Below are positions 1 to 12,694 of a DNA stretch of 64,000 nt, one piece after another. The DNA lies in contig JANVCC010000120.1 of NCBI GenBank assembly GCA_025345505.1, forward strand, positions 634,308-698,307, read 5' to 3'. The stretch comes from Todiramphus chloris collaris. Lineage: Eukaryota; Chordata; Aves; Coraciiformes; Alcedinidae. The notes below the pieces were generated by a model. It was not told the origin of the DNA. It searched no databases and was given only the letters and a program-made list of their open reading frames with translations. A program made the position numbers and the translations under genes. Each line of letters begins with the position of its first letter. Position 1 is the first letter of the stretch.

Positions 1-1490
1 CCTAATGGACTTGCTGAAGTTCTGGGTAGTGTTCAGCAGGACACAATAAAGCCCACACCATGGTCATGGAAGCAGTGACCACTGTCATGCAGGGGACACA
101 TGTAATCTGCATGTGGTGGCAACAGACAACATGATGCCTCTGTGTGGCTTCAGACGTGAGCAAGGGGTGGGTAAAGTGATGGTGGGTTTCTGGAAAGGGA
201 ACAGCCCAGCTGGGAGCGCATAGTAGGTGGGGGATCTCAGCTTTTAGTGCTGACTGTGGAACTCTGGATGGAGCTGGAGGATCTGTCTCCACCTGCAGCT
301 CTTGCTGCCAGGCGTCTGAGGTCGCACGCCAGGGCAGCAGGCAGATGGTCTATTAGTTTATGTAGGGTTGATCCTGACAGGGAAGGAGGGGTGGCTTTCT
401 GAGGTCTTTCTCATCCCAGCTGTCTGCAGGAATTACTGGCATCCCGTCGCTATCGGCTGATCTCATTTTCCCTGGCTCCCCTTGCCCTGTACTGGAGGGA
501 GCCAAGGCTCAGAGATGTGCCAATGTTCCCTCGGGAGCTGGGAATACGCTCCAGCTGTGGGTCCAGCTGTGCCTCCCGCTGGGGCAGCCCCACGCTGGGA
601 CACCAGGTCCTCTCCAGCTGCAGGGTCAGACTGGTGCCAGTGCATCCTCTGGGCTGCTGGTCCACAGAGGGCTGGGACAGGGACTGAGCCCGGCTCCTGC
701 TGTGCTTGCCCTTAGGCTTTTGACAATACAGGGATTTCATGTGGCATCTGAAGGCCTCTTACAGGGGTGTCTGCTCATGTTCTCCTGCTGCTGGAGCTGG
801 GCTTGCTGTCCGTGATGCATGAAGGGGCAAGAGAGTGGAGAGACGGTGGTGAGGCTGCTCTCAGGAGATGTTAATTGCAGGATGAGACACCCATGACACA
901 GCTCTTACCACAGTGCATGCTTGATTGCTAACACGGAGTGAAACAACTTCAGCAGCAGTTTTGTTTTCTCTCAGCTGAAGCCTTTCAGCATCCCAACTGT
1001 CATGAGTAGGTTGGGTCGTACCTCCACAGCCCTGCGCATGCAGTGGGGAAGCTTCTGTAGAGTCACAGTCCAACACGGGCGCCACCACAGAGCCAGCCCA
1101 GTCTGTCCTGTCTCTGGGGACCATGTAGGGAAATGAAGAGCCTGGCTTGGTGCCCAGCTCCTCTGCGAAGGCGCAGCTGGCAGCATGGATGTGGGGCTCA
1201 CCTCGTGAGCAAGGTGCTTTTGTCCCGCAGCCTGACTCCTGCACTGAGTGTCCCTACGCTGCTGCTCCTCCAGTCACCTCCAAATAGGGAAGGACAAAAC
1301 AAGTCCAGTGGAGCTTGAGAGGAAGCAGAGAAGGCTTGAATTACGGATTGGGTCAGTGCCTGGCTGCCACGGCCCACTCTGCCCCTCTGCTCATGGGCTT
1401 GCCACCACTATCAAGAGTTCAGGTTGTGCTAGTCCAGCTCCACGAGGTAGCACTGAGAGGGGTTGCACCTGGAAAAATGAAGGCTGTCAG
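1..1490. other. Non-repetitive DNA, nothing recognised
   Basis: Frames here are short, overlap on both strands, and match no domain I know. No repeat or RNA gene seen. Confidence 0.6.
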
Positions 1491-1640
1491 GGATTCCTGG
1501 AGGTGTCTAGTCCAACCTCCTAATGTCAAAGCTGGGGCAGGTTGCTCCTCGCCTTGTCCAGCTGTTCTGAAAATGTGCAGGCTGTAAACTTCACCAGCTA
1601 TGGGCACCTGCCCCAGTGCCTGACCACTCTTAAAATGACC
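1491..1640 (-). mobile_element. CR1 LINE 3' fragment, degraded
   Basis: Seen on the plus strand: cctggaggtgtctagtccaa, then cctcctaatgtcaaagctgg, ggcaggttgctcctcgcctt, and ccccagtgcctgaccactct. This is the reverse complement of the CR1 3' region (family: tctagtccaacctcctgctc, ggttgctcagggccttgtcc, cagtgcctgaccaccctcac). The terminal octamer repeats are missing or lost. It is an old, minus-oriented copy with approximate limits. Confidence 0.78.
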
Positions 1641-2085
1641 TGTAACCACTGGGGGATAAACAGAGGGCCTGAGAGGAAGGACCTTCTGTCCTCATGGGGT
1701 GCATAGACTGAAGCAGCAGTGCACCCCGCAACAGGATCCCAGTTCTCTTCTGCTTCCCCACCAGCACCCTCAGCCTCCAGACCACCATCAGCTATGGCAG
1801 GGCTAAAACCCGAGTGGCACTGGCTCGTGCCCCCAGTGCAGAGGCTGAACAGAGGGAGTTAAAAGACTAGAGGATCATCTCCCTTTGGGGGTTAACAAGG
1901 CCAGCTGGTGGATGTGTGTTCTTCCCGAGCTGGAATTAGAGCTGTCTGGAAAGTGTGCTGTATTGCCCAGGAAAGTTCCAGAGGACTTGCACACCTTTCA
2001 CTTGTGTTACCATTTCCTGTGCTCTCATGTGTCTCCAAGAAATAGCTTAGCAGGTAATTACTTGCAGGGACCTTGTCAACTAGAG

Positions 2086-2109
2086 TAAAAAAAAAAACAA
2101 AAACAAAAT
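2086..2109 (+). repeat. A-rich low-complexity run
   Basis: A run of A interrupted by single C (AAAACAAAAACAAAATA). Short; no element is visible upstream of it. Confidence 0.8.
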
Positions 2110-2216
2110 ACTGTAATTTTCTGGCCAAGTCCTCTTCCAAACTTAGACAAAATGAGAAGACTTCCAGCGGCTTTGGCGGTGAGAGATGAGGTTTAGTTCT
2201 GGTTTGGTGTTTGGGG

Positions 2217-2248
2217 GTTTTTTTTATTATTATTACTATTATTATTTG
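2217..2248 (+). repeat. T run and ATT trinucleotide repeat
   Basis: A T8 run leads into ATT units (TTATTATTATTACTATTATT), broken once by ACT. Confidence 0.85.
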
Positions 2249-3918
2249 GTTAGTTTGTTTTTCAAAAAGCTGTTTTGTGTCAAAACAAAGTTTTAGATTA
2301 AAACTTTTCAATCAGCTCAGGGGACAGCCAAGCACAGAGCCTGCGGGTTTCCCTTCTGCATCTCTGAGTCATTGTGAGAGTGGAGGGTCTCTATTTTTAG
2401 GCTCTGCGCACGCTGACTGATACCAGCCACAGAGCCAAACTGCTTCTCAGAACCAGGCTGCCGTTGAGAAACATTGGCACTGGTGCAGATTGGTCCTTAG
2501 GTCTGGGCTTGGGTGCATAGAATGGCACCTTTGTGGAGAGGAGCATCAGGAGCAGGGGACACAGATGTGACCTTCCCATCTGGCCTGGGAATTGGCAGCA
2601 GAGCTGCTGTGTCAGGTGATGGCCACTATGGAGTCATCCTTCCCCGTGGAGCTGGATGTGGGGTGGGCGAGGAGGGCCAGTTCTGCACAGGGATTAGGTC
2701 CCATGTTCAACTCACGCTGTTTTTCCCTGGAAATGTAGGAGTTTGATTTTACTGTGGTTTTTAAGGTAACTCTAGCAGAAAGTTTCAAGTTTTGTTTAGC
2801 AAGTCCAACCCCCCAAACCTGACAAGCTGAGAACTATTTGGATTTGACCTTGGCACAATGATGCCTTCTGGGAGCAAAACGCTTTGTGGTTCTCTTCCAC
2901 CTAGGCTGGTTTCACACGTGGGACTACAGCTGGGGTCAGAATTTTTACTTGCTTATTTTTGAAGAATCATCTTTGAAATATAGAATAAACAGCCTTTTTT
3001 CTGTCTTTGTTCCAGGACCTGAGTGGAAGGAGCCCATGTTTTTTAACTAGCTGCATTGGGTGCAGAAGAGCACTGGGACAGGTGATGGAGAGTGTCCTGC
3101 CTTGGGCCAAACATGGCCTTGCAGACCAAAGGCATGGCCTTTTTTGAGCATAAGAGTCATTTCTGTGTGGAAAAAAAAATGGCTTTCTCAGTAAAGCCAT
3201 TGGGCATGCCCACAGATGTCAAACAAACAAGAGAGAGACTTCCACAACCTCCCAGGGTGGCTCTGTATGAGGAAACAGGACGCCATGTAGATGTGCATCT
3301 GTGGGCTATGTGGTGCCTGGGTTAGCACGGAGAGGAAGGCAGCAGGTACATGGCCAACCCAAATGGTTAAAGAAGATGTTGTTAAAACAGCTCACTGATG
3401 AAGGGGCTTGAGGTGTAGGGAAGCTGCCTAGGACATAGAGCTTTTGTTGTAAGGTGAGCTCAGTTGCAGTCTGCCTGAGAGATGCACGTCTCAATCATTG
3501 TATGGAAGGCACTGCATGCACATCAGGTCCATGGCAGTGTGCTCATTCACCACAGCTGAAACCACCGCAAGACCAAGTCCAGCCTTGGAAGGATATGTGT
3601 AAGGTGAGAAAAAACCTCTATACAAGCCCTTCAAGCCCCTTTCTGACCCAAGAGATGCTGTTCCTGTAGTCTCGACAAAAAGCCCTGAAGCGGAAAGAGA
3701 AAGAGGGGACTGGAGGAACTCTGTTCCTCTCTAACTCACATACATTCACTTTCTTCCCTGAACCATTTTAAGATGTGTAGAAACAGCAGGATTCATTCAT
3801 CTTCTGTGACTCTGGCATTATTCTGTTCAAGGACGTCACTCCTGATGTGCTTCAGCACAATGAGGATGTGGAGTGTAAAATCACAGCATAATTCAGAGAG
3901 GACTCGCTGGGGTGGTAG

Positions 3919-3990
3919 GACAGGTTGCTCAGGGTCTTGTCCAGGCAAGTTTTGAAAATCTTAAAGGACAGAGACCCCAGGTCCCACTGC
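3919..3990 (-). mobile_element. CR1 LINE 3' scrap
   Basis: Seen: acaggttgctcagggtcttg, then tccaggcaagttttgaaaat and cttaaaggacagagacccca. It matches the reverse complement of the CR1 3' region and aligns by eye with part of the copy at 1491-1640 (ggttgctc...cttgtccag...tgaaaat). Only about 70 bases are recognisable. Confidence 0.7.
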
Positions 3991-6900
3991 TGGGAAGAAG
4001 CTCATGAGGAGTCCCCTAGTGATCCAGCTCTTTACAAGTGATCTGTGTGGACTCCATGATTCCAGCGGGACCCTAATGAAATGTTGCTCAGTTTTTCTTA
4101 GACAGAGGGTTTCAGGCAGGCAGAGGTGCCCGACCTGGAGTGGCCTCGCTATGCTTTACATTTGGTTGAAGATGGCCTGTGTTATCCAAGGGTCACATCT
4201 CCCTGAGACTGATCTGATCATCCCCATTCTCCTGCTCAGCACAGCTATGGTGGACAACACCACCAGGGTCTGTCTTACCCCTTCTAAGGGTGGGGCCACC
4301 TGGAGACTTTCCTTCTGGTCCTCCAGGACCTCAGCACACAGGGACCCCCACAGCAGTTTCCAGAGGGCTCTGCCCTCAGAGGTTGCTGGTTGGTGTCATC
4401 ACTTACGCCCGTGTACAAAGCCCTGGCTTTACCTCTGTGTCTCAAGCACTGAATGCAGCTTTATCTTACCTACACTACAAGAAAAAATCTATAGTGAGAG
4501 CAGCATATTTGCTTTCCAAACAATTTCTAATGAGTGTTTGTGTTAGCAGCCACGATCCAGCCTCTAGGAATCCACGTTGTCACACCAGCTGCAGAGGGAT
4601 GTCTGTCAGAGCCCATGGTTGATCTCAGGTGGGTAACCTTGGATGGGCTTTAGAGCTGCTCTGCCTTACAAGGAGGACGTAGCCTAACCCCAGGCAGTGC
4701 TGGCTGAGATGTACACGGATGCCAACAACTTCCCTCTGGACTAGGTGTCCATTTTCAGCTTCCTGGGGAAAGCTAAATATGAAATATATTTCCCCATGAG
4801 TGAAGAAACTTCCCTTCCTCTTGATCCCTTGCTGTCTATTGTTGCTCATTAAAAATCAGAAAATGTGAAATTTAGAGAGGAGTTGGAAAAAATGGTAAAA
4901 AATGTTTGCATAACATCTAGAATAAACCTTGGATTTATCCATGAAAGTACAGAAACAATGTATTTATTGAGCTATTTTTATTTCAAACTACACAAAATGC
5001 CATTTTTTTCAAGCAAATGGGAATTCCCATTGTCTACCATTGCTCTAATAAACATGAAAAGGAAGTTTTTGTCTGATTCTGACAGTAGTGAAATCACGTG
5101 AGCTCACACCTGGGCAAATTGGTTTTCCTACTCCTGATGACATTTTGCAGTGTGACAAGGGCCAGTTCTGTTCTCTGCCTTACGCGATGCTGCACCGGTC
5201 CATGGAGCAACTGAAAAGCAAACCAAGGAGCTGGATGACAGCTCTTCTCCAAGAGAGGAACACTCCATCCTGCAGCTCAGTCTGAGTAAGTTGTAGCATT
5301 CCTTCACAGTGCTGAAAACGGTTGCAATTAAGCAGAAACTACCTCAAAGAGTCAGCCTCCCAGGTCCCAAAGAGCAGCCGCGCCGCAGTGACAAATCTCA
5401 TGAGGAAGTCTGCAAACAGAGGATCCCACAGACCGTCTACTTGGAAACTGTGGGTGTCTTGTCTTCTCTGAGGACACACTTGCATGTCCCATGCAGTCTT
5501 CACTGTCACCTGTGACTTTCTCTTGTAAAGATCTCACACAAAGTCCATTTCTAGTGGTCAGAACCTCTTTTCTGGCAGCTCTGGCCCATGTTCTTTCCCG
5601 TTACAAAGGTGGTGTGAGCACCTGGGCAGTAAGCAAGTCCCCCAGGGATGCAAAGACCACCACTGAAGGACTGACAAATCCTTTCTTCTGCTGCTCAGAC
5701 TGCTGGACTGTCCATGCAGCAGGTACAGAAAAACCATCCAGACAGCTGACAAGGTGCAGACCATGCCCAGAGTCTTTGGGACCTGAAGCATTTGTCATGC
5801 TCCTGATGTGGCTGCTGCCTCAACTGAGGCCGTTTGATGGTACAGGAGGAAGAGGTCCGTTTCTCCATACACTTGTTTCTCAAACTGGTCCATTTGTTCT
5901 GTCCCTTCCCAAGGCTCAGCTGGCTCTTTCCCATCCCTGGAAGTGCCAAACTGAGCGCCCATCACAACAGAACAAAAGCAAACTTCTCTTGGCTTCCCTG
6001 ATGGCCTCTTACGCTGGCTCCCTTCTCAGAGGAGTTGCATTAAGCATGTGCCTGAGATCCCTCAGCTCCATTCATATGGTTTTCAGTGATGTAAAACCCG
6101 TGTGAGAGGGTTGAGAAGACCTTCCTCTGAAGTAAAGCAGAGCACTGCACACAGCTCTATGAATGCCTGAGGTTGTGAAACACTTGACACCAGGAGCAGC
6201 TTCATAGCTCTGAAACCCCAAGCCACAGAGACCAGCACAAGAAATGAAAGCCTACTGAGGACACAACTAAGTTATTTTCCTGTTTCTAGGGATGATTTGC
6301 GTTTCTTGGGACCAGAAATGTGCTTTCCTGCTGCTGTGAGAGCCCCAAAGCTCTGACACCTTCACACAGTCCCACTACCACATTTATTTCGACACAAAAG
6401 AAGACAAAATCAGGAAACGTTAAGTTTAGTTTTCAGTTGTAGGCGATGGAGCTGTGACAGAGGTAATCCCCAAACTTGCCTGTCACTAACCTTTTCTGCT
6501 CTCTAGTTAAAACATGAAGCAGCCCCAAGATGTGTGAGCCTGCACAGCATCCAGGCTTGAATTGCAGAAGTTCCCCAGCTGCTGCACTCCAAAAACCAAC
6601 AACCAGGAATGTGCCACCGTTAGAGGAGGCTGCACTGATGCCATTTTTATCAGATATTGGGAGCTAAAAATAATTACCTCTTGCCACATGTGTAAGCAGT
6701 GCTATCTTTTGGGGTATTTGCATAGACCAATGCTAATTATTTATTTCTGTCTCAGAGGGTGCTTTACCTGCTGATGGCTCAGACCTGCTCAGGCTGCTGA
6801 CCTGCAGCAGGGAGTGGTTTTCGTGTTGTGTGCCAGGCGTGTTTGCCACAACACTGTCTCGAGAAGCAGTGCCATGCGTTCAGGTCTCTGGCTTGCAGTG

Positions 6901-9527
6901 AGAAAAATTTTCCTTGTTCTTCTGTGACCGATTTTTGCTGGTTGCAATCTTACTTTGGACTAAGTCATTCCTCTCCTTCTTCCTACTCCCATGCTGGAGC
7001 TGTTAGTGCTTCCTCTAGATTAGCCCCAAAAGTCTTTTTCGTTTTTTATCTTACCCCTTAAACTCCACATGGATTTTTAACTTCTCTTTCTAGCTTTTTT
7101 GTGACAGCTGTTGGCCCTCCTGCTTTATTAATGCTGGAAATCCCTGAACTACTGGCACATTTTTTAGGCTGTTAAAACCCTGCAGCCCCATAGGCAATGG
7201 AAACATCTCCTGCCTTTTACAAAAGCCAGCAGCTGAGCACTGCGTGCCCATGAGCTGCTGGGCAGTCCCTACATTGCTTTCTTTAGTACACAGGGTTGTG
7301 GATCTCCACTGGAGTGAGATGAGAACTAGTTTGGAGAAACAATGGTGTGGGTCCCTGGAGGAAAGCCGTTCACTGAAGCTGCAGCATCCACGTATAGGGA
7401 GATGTTTTGCTCTAGAAGACTTCCCTTCCCCTTTCTGTGCTCAGAAAACTTGTTCCTTCATGATTCAAAGGGGGTTTCCACTCTGGATATCTATAGCTTA
7501 TGGAAAGGCTTTGCACAGCCCCTGCCAAAAACCCACAGGACCTTCCTGTTGGCAAAAGAGAGGACCTGAGCTCATGTGTGGTTGCTTTCTCTTTCTTCTG
7601 CGTCAGATCTGTGATGTCTCACACGGGGACCATTAGAAACTGCCTTTTTTGTGTGGGCAGAAAGCACTGACTGCAGACCGACAGCCTTCTAAAGGCTGGG
7701 AGATAAGTGGGCCAATAAACTCCTGTTTGTAAGCCCTTTATAGGGGTTGTCCTTTGTTCTCTCCATCCTTGCTGCAAGACCGTGTCTGCCATTCACCAGC
7801 ACGCAGCGGTGGTTACAGCGCTGGGATCGCGCTTCATTTGTGAATGTATTAACAAAACTCTTTAACAATAATAAGCTTTAAATAACGAGTGGCAACTGGT
7901 GAATGGAGCCTCCATCTGTTCTCACCCGCAATGTGCAAAGTCTACCAAAGTCAATGGACTCCTCTGCTGAATTCAACGGGCCTTTTGCCAAGATGTGTGA
8001 ATAAAATGACACTTGTGTATATATTTATGAATGGTGAGGTGGGGGATATGTGCAAATCCAGCATCCACTAAGTGACCATGAAACCGCTCCTAACACAGTT
8101 TTTAGCAAATCTCGGCAATTGCCTGTCTGAAAATTTCCCATCTTCTTGTCACAGGAAGAGGAACTCCATAGCCCTGGAACATCGCCTGTGCTGCATCAGA
8201 AGAGGGTCAAGTCAGAAAGCAATGGCACTGCAAAGGACACAGCTTCCCTGGTGCAGAAGTGGATTTTGAAGACTTCAGCACTGTACTTGTGACTAATCTC
8301 AGTTGCTCTGGGATTTTTTTTTTTCACTGCAGACAATTGCTACTGTCACAGTATTTATCTAGTTATAAAAAAGATCCAGTGCTGTTGTGCCTTCTGCAAA
8401 GGAAAATGAGGCTTGGGGAAGAATTTTTTTGTAATTCTGTGTTATGTACACTGCTCTGAACTCATCAGTTTCTTATAAGGGACCCTTGAGCTGTTGAAAT
8501 GACACACAGGGAGTCAGCACATAATAAGCCCAATTAGGGATGACTTTAACGTCCCTCTGGAAGGACATGCATTCTCTGATATCCTTACAGACACCCACTT
8601 GGTCATGTGGAGTTGGCTCAGCCAGCTGAAGAGAAAAAGCAGAGTTAATCTGGATTTGTTCTAATATAACCACCCAGCATTAGTCCTCAGATAGTGCTCT
8701 GGCAGTTTGGGTAAAACACAAGCCCCAGAGCAGTATCTCCCACTCAAGCACCAGCAACCCTATTTTTAATTTTTTTTTCCCTCCAGAACCAGGACCCTCG
8801 TGTGAGAAAGAAAATATTAGGAGACAGAGAAGGAGGAAGGTCAAGTGTTCTGCAGCAAGTGGACAGAAGTCCTGATGGCATCACAGGATCTCCCACAGCG
8901 GAGCTGAGAGTTGGATAGGTACAAGGGCCTTTATAACAGCTTGCCTGAAGGTGTCTGACTCCCTCCTGGCCTCTTCACAGAAGCAATCAGTGTGAAATAG
9001 TTTTTGGGTTTTTTTTTTTTAATATATCTGCTTGCAGTCCTGATCCCTCTGCCTTCCCTTTGCATTTGTCCCTGGGGCTGAATGACAAAGATAAAATCCT
9101 CCTGCACATCTGCTGCTCCTAAGGTATTTGCAATTGTCTCAGCCTCCTTTACCAAGGGTGTGTGGTGAGAAGGGGCATACCCCAAAAGAGCCCGAGGGCT
9201 CCTAGTCTGCATGCCCTTACCTCCTCCCTGATCCTCGGAGTTCACAGTGGTCAGCACTTAGCCCTCCTGCCGTGGTCCTCCCCACTCCCCGGGCAGTTAC
9301 TCTTGGGAAGAAGGGCACATTTCACTCAGCAGTAAAGGGGGGGATAAAGTTTCGTTTGAGCTGTAAAATATGTTTGAAAGCTACAGGGATGGAGATGGAT
9401 AGGAAGAGGTTTTTAACTCCACCCTATAATTTCAGGTTGAGGCTGCTTCCCGAGGCAAGCACCAGTGAGGTCTCAACCCTTCTCCCCACAGATGTTTGGA
9501 ACGATACAGATGTGGTTACTATGGGAT
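3991..9527. other. Non-coding DNA, nothing recognised
   Basis: The longest frame (5491-6105, 204 codons) has no domain, no supporting splice context, and competing frames on the other strand. Short T runs occur near 8311 and 9008. No repeat family identified. Confidence 0.6.
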
Positions 9528-9587
9528 TATTATTTTATTTTATTTTATTTTATTTTGGTTTATTTTATTTTATTTTATTTTATTTAA
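9528..9587 (+). repeat. ATTTT pentanucleotide microsatellite
   Basis: Tandem TTTTA units run from about 9528 to 9587, broken once by ggttt near 9556. It could be the A-rich tail of an unrecognised element read on the other strand; no such element is visible next to it. Confidence 0.9.
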
Positions 9588-9699
9588 AAGTTTTTATTTG
9601 TTTCTGTGAATAGTTTATTCTATCTTTTCAAGACCTCGGGCATAAAGCAATCCAGTTGGTGCACTGGGAAAAGATGAGCCTAAGAACCCTCCCCTCCGT

Positions 9700-9779
9700 T
9701 GGGTGCTGGGAGGTCAGCGGTGGGTGCTGGGAGGTCAGCGGTGGGTGCTGGGAGGTCACCGATGGATGCTGGGCATGCC
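9700..9779 (+). repeat. 21-bp minisatellite, about 3.8 copies
   Basis: Units begin at 9700, 9721 and 9742 (TGGGTGCTGGGAGGTCAGCG plus G). The third has two changes near its end, and a partial, more diverged copy sits at 9763-9779. The period is a multiple of three, so it gives repeating peptides in every frame; I do not take it as coding. Confidence 0.92.
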
Positions 9780-10946
9780 TCAGCACCTTGCCTGAGCAGC
9801 ACGGGCTCAGTTCTTTTTCGCTGGCCCTTGGTAGTGGTTGTCTCATCAAATGCAAACATCTTAATGACTTGAGCTATTCAGTGGATTTCCTCTCTATTAT
9901 CCTGGCTAAGCTATTTGCTCTACTCGCAAGCTGGCAAGCATTCCGGGTCATCTGAAAATGCTTTGTAAACTTTTGCACATCATTAGATCTAAGTAGGACG
10001 GTTCTAAAGCAATGGAGAGGAGTTAAAAGGCAATTTACCTTTTATGAGAAATGCAGGTACCCTGGTGATAAGCTCTTCTCTCCAACAGAGGATCTGTGGC
10101 GCAGTGAACCACGAAGTCGAACACCGGGAGAAATCACAGGCGCTTTTTTTTTTTATTCCCAAGGGAAATTTTGCTGTTTCCTGCTTGGGGGTGATATCAC
10201 ACACCTTAACAGCAGCCACCCCCTCCCCGCAGTGCCATTCGAGCTGACACGCTGCAAACTGTCACCTAAAGGTCAAGCGCTCTGTGTTTCAGCCCTGGAA
10301 GCAGAGCTTTGCTGCTGACACCGGAGTCACTGTTTCAAGGAGGGGTGGCTCAGGGTCAGGTCCCTGGCAGATGGCATCTGTTTGCTGCTGCCCTTTCTCC
10401 CTTTCAATCCAGTTACCGCTTCTTTGTGCGCAGCGCGAAGGCAGCAAGCGGCGCTGAGCAGGGGCTGGGGCAGGCTGGCTGACCCGCTGCCCTGGGCTCT
10501 GTGCACACGCAGTGCCACGTTTCTGGTTGTACACAGCAAATCTCCGTTCATACTGGGAAATGAAGTGTTCGGTGGTGTATGAACCAGGAGCCCGCCCGTT
10601 AGAGTTCATCCACCACAGGCATGAGCATCACCGTTCTGCTTTTCGCTTTCCCTGCTTGGGCATGCTGAATCTGTGCCCTGCCCAGAGCAGCTGATTGTGC
10701 ATTAAGCTCGTCCACAGGGCAAGTGATTTTTCTGGTGCTGACAACAATTCTGCACCTAGCTGGCATGGCCAATGCTGTGCTAATCCCAACCAGACAGAAC
10801 TAACCGCTGAAAAGGGGGAAGAAGATAGCCACAGCTTTTATGTTGAGCCACCTTCTTGCAGTGCCTCTGGAAGGACAGGCTGGGGATTTTCTGGCTACAT
10901 TCACAGAGAGGCAATTATCTCACCTTCCTTGGGCTACAGGCTTAAA
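9780..10946. other. Non-coding DNA with a mild CpG cluster
   Basis: About 10100-10600 holds several CpG (for example gtgcgcagcgcgaaggcagc near 10426), but too few for a clear island. No gene start follows. Confidence 0.5.
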
Positions 10947-11171
10947 ATTGTGGGGTTTGGGGTTTTTTGGATTTTTTTTTTTTGTTTGTTTGTTTATGTT
11001 TGTTTGTTGGTTGGTTGGGTTTTTCTGTGGTGTGGGGTTTTCTTGTTTGTTTTATTTTTCGCTTGTTTGGTTTGTGATTTTTGTCGTTTTGTTGTTGGTT
11101 TTGTTTGTTTGATTTTTGGTTTGTTTGCTTGTTTGTTTTGTCATGCTTTGTTTTTTGGTTTTTTGTTTGTA
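10947..11171 (+). repeat. T/G-only low-complexity tract (TTTG-rich)
   Basis: About 225 bases are almost entirely T and G, with many GTTT and GGTT units and only a handful of C. The other strand is A/C-rich (AAAC). A hydrophobic Phe/Val/Cys/Leu frame through it is an artefact of this composition. Confidence 0.92.
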
Positions 11172-12672
11172 ATTGAGCTCTGGGAGATCACTAGTGACAT
11201 TTAAGTGATGGAGATTGCCGTGTCTCCAGTGAGCACCCCAGAAGGTTTCTGAAGGCAGCAGGCTCTAGTATTCCCGGATGCTGCAGCAGACTGATGTGAA
11301 GTAAAATCAGAGCAAATGATGAGCTGCTGTTAATAATATAAAACCTCTTCTGCACCATTACAGCAGTCGAGTAAACAATGCCAAGAAACAGCCGTTGCCA
11401 CTGTGGGTACGGCTTGCCCAGGCCAACTGATGCTTTTCCAAATTACTTCTGGACATGATTCAGGACTCCTTGTAGAGCAGATACCAGTCCTGTTAGACAG
11501 GCTGGATGTGCCCTGCTGTTCTGGAGGCTCAGAGAGTTTGATAGCAAGGTTGTGGGAGGGTCTGGACTGATTGGTCCTATGCCAGTCGTTTGGGAAATGT
11601 TTAATTCACTCATACAGACGTGAAAAGACTGTGGATGGGGGTATCTTTTGCACTGACAGATTTCAAGGATAGCATTATTCTCAATAAAAAGCTAAAGATA
11701 AGCTGCTTAAAAAGAACTAACAGAGCTGAAAATCTCCACAAGCAAAGGTAAGAATGTGGCTCAGTAGTAAGTTGGAGCAAGACAGATGATTCAACTGGCA
11801 GGACAGTGTTTAACTACAGCTTGGCTTTTGGGACAAGTTTTCACAGGAAGGCTGGACAGCCAAGCCAGGTTCCTGCTCACCGCGTGAGCCCTGGATAGTT
11901 TTTTCCATCCTTGAGGCAGAGCAGGAGGATGTGCTGGGCATAGACTTGGCAAAAGGCCTGTGCCTCCAGTTTTGGCAGTGTGGCTGGGCCCTGATAACAT
12001 CAATAAATGATGCAGGTGTCCAGAAGGCAGCAGTGTCCATCTGGCTGTGTTTGTTGATCTGTAATTTGGACTTTCAGTCTATTCACAAAATCTGCTCTTT
12101 AAATGCTCATTCTGGGGCATCACTCTGCAAGGCTCAGTGGCAATCCTGGCTGTCCTATGATCCTGCTCACCTCCTTGCCAGATCCTTTTGCACTCTCTTC
12201 CTTGTGGCTTGCAGATTAGTCCAAATGTCTGATTCCCATAGATCTCTCAGCCCAAACACAGCTGCACATCTGCACTCAGTTACACCCATCTGGAGTCCCC
12301 TGAGTCCTCACAGAAGATGACTCCTGCATAACCAGGAGCTTAGCTGACCATAGCCTTCCATATTACTCCTCAACCTGCACCTACAGCCTTCATCTGGAGC
12401 ACCCAGGGCAAACACACTCTTCACCTCAAGAACTGACATGAGTCCCTTGTGTGAGGGAAGGGCCACCAGGACATAAGAGGCCAGTGCATCCTGCTGGAGC
12501 AGTGAGAGTAATTCCTGAAAGGGGTCTTATGGAAATTGTGCTGGAGGGTCTCCTTTTCCCAAAGGCACAACCCTGCCTGGCTGGGACATGCTTCCTAAGG
12601 CACTTCAAGTGACATTTCTAAGTTTCCTTGCAAATCAGGATGACATTGAGCCAGCTAATTAGTAGAGGAAAT
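11172..12672. other. Non-coding DNA, nothing recognised
   Basis: No coherent protein, RNA or repeat was found between the T/G tract and the G22 run. Confidence 0.6.
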
Positions 12673-12694
12673 GGGGGGGGGGGGGGGGGGGGGG
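12673..12694 (+). repeat. Run of 22 G
   Basis: An uninterrupted homopolymer of 22 G follows ggaaat. Such runs are prone to slippage and to sequencing error, so the true length may differ. It can form a G-quadruplex. Confidence 0.95.

Larger units (their letters stand above)
1641..3918. other. Non-coding DNA with two small A/T repeats
   Basis: Apart from the A-rich run at 2086 and the ATT repeat at 2217, I see no gene, RNA or mobile element. Confidence 0.6.

Noticed and set aside
4004-4546. 180-codon open frame starting beside a CR1 scrap
   Set aside because: It does not continue any CR1 coding frame and shows no other homology.
5491-6105. 204-codon open frame on the plus strand
   Set aside because: No recognisable domain, ordinary composition, several competing frames on the minus strand, and no splice or promoter context.
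10240-10600. Possible CpG island promoter
   Set aside because: Only a modest number of CpG in a short interval, and no gene start or spliced frame follows.
10695-11204. 169-codon frame with a very hydrophobic C-terminus
   Set aside because: The hydrophobic part is a translation of the T/G low-complexity tract.
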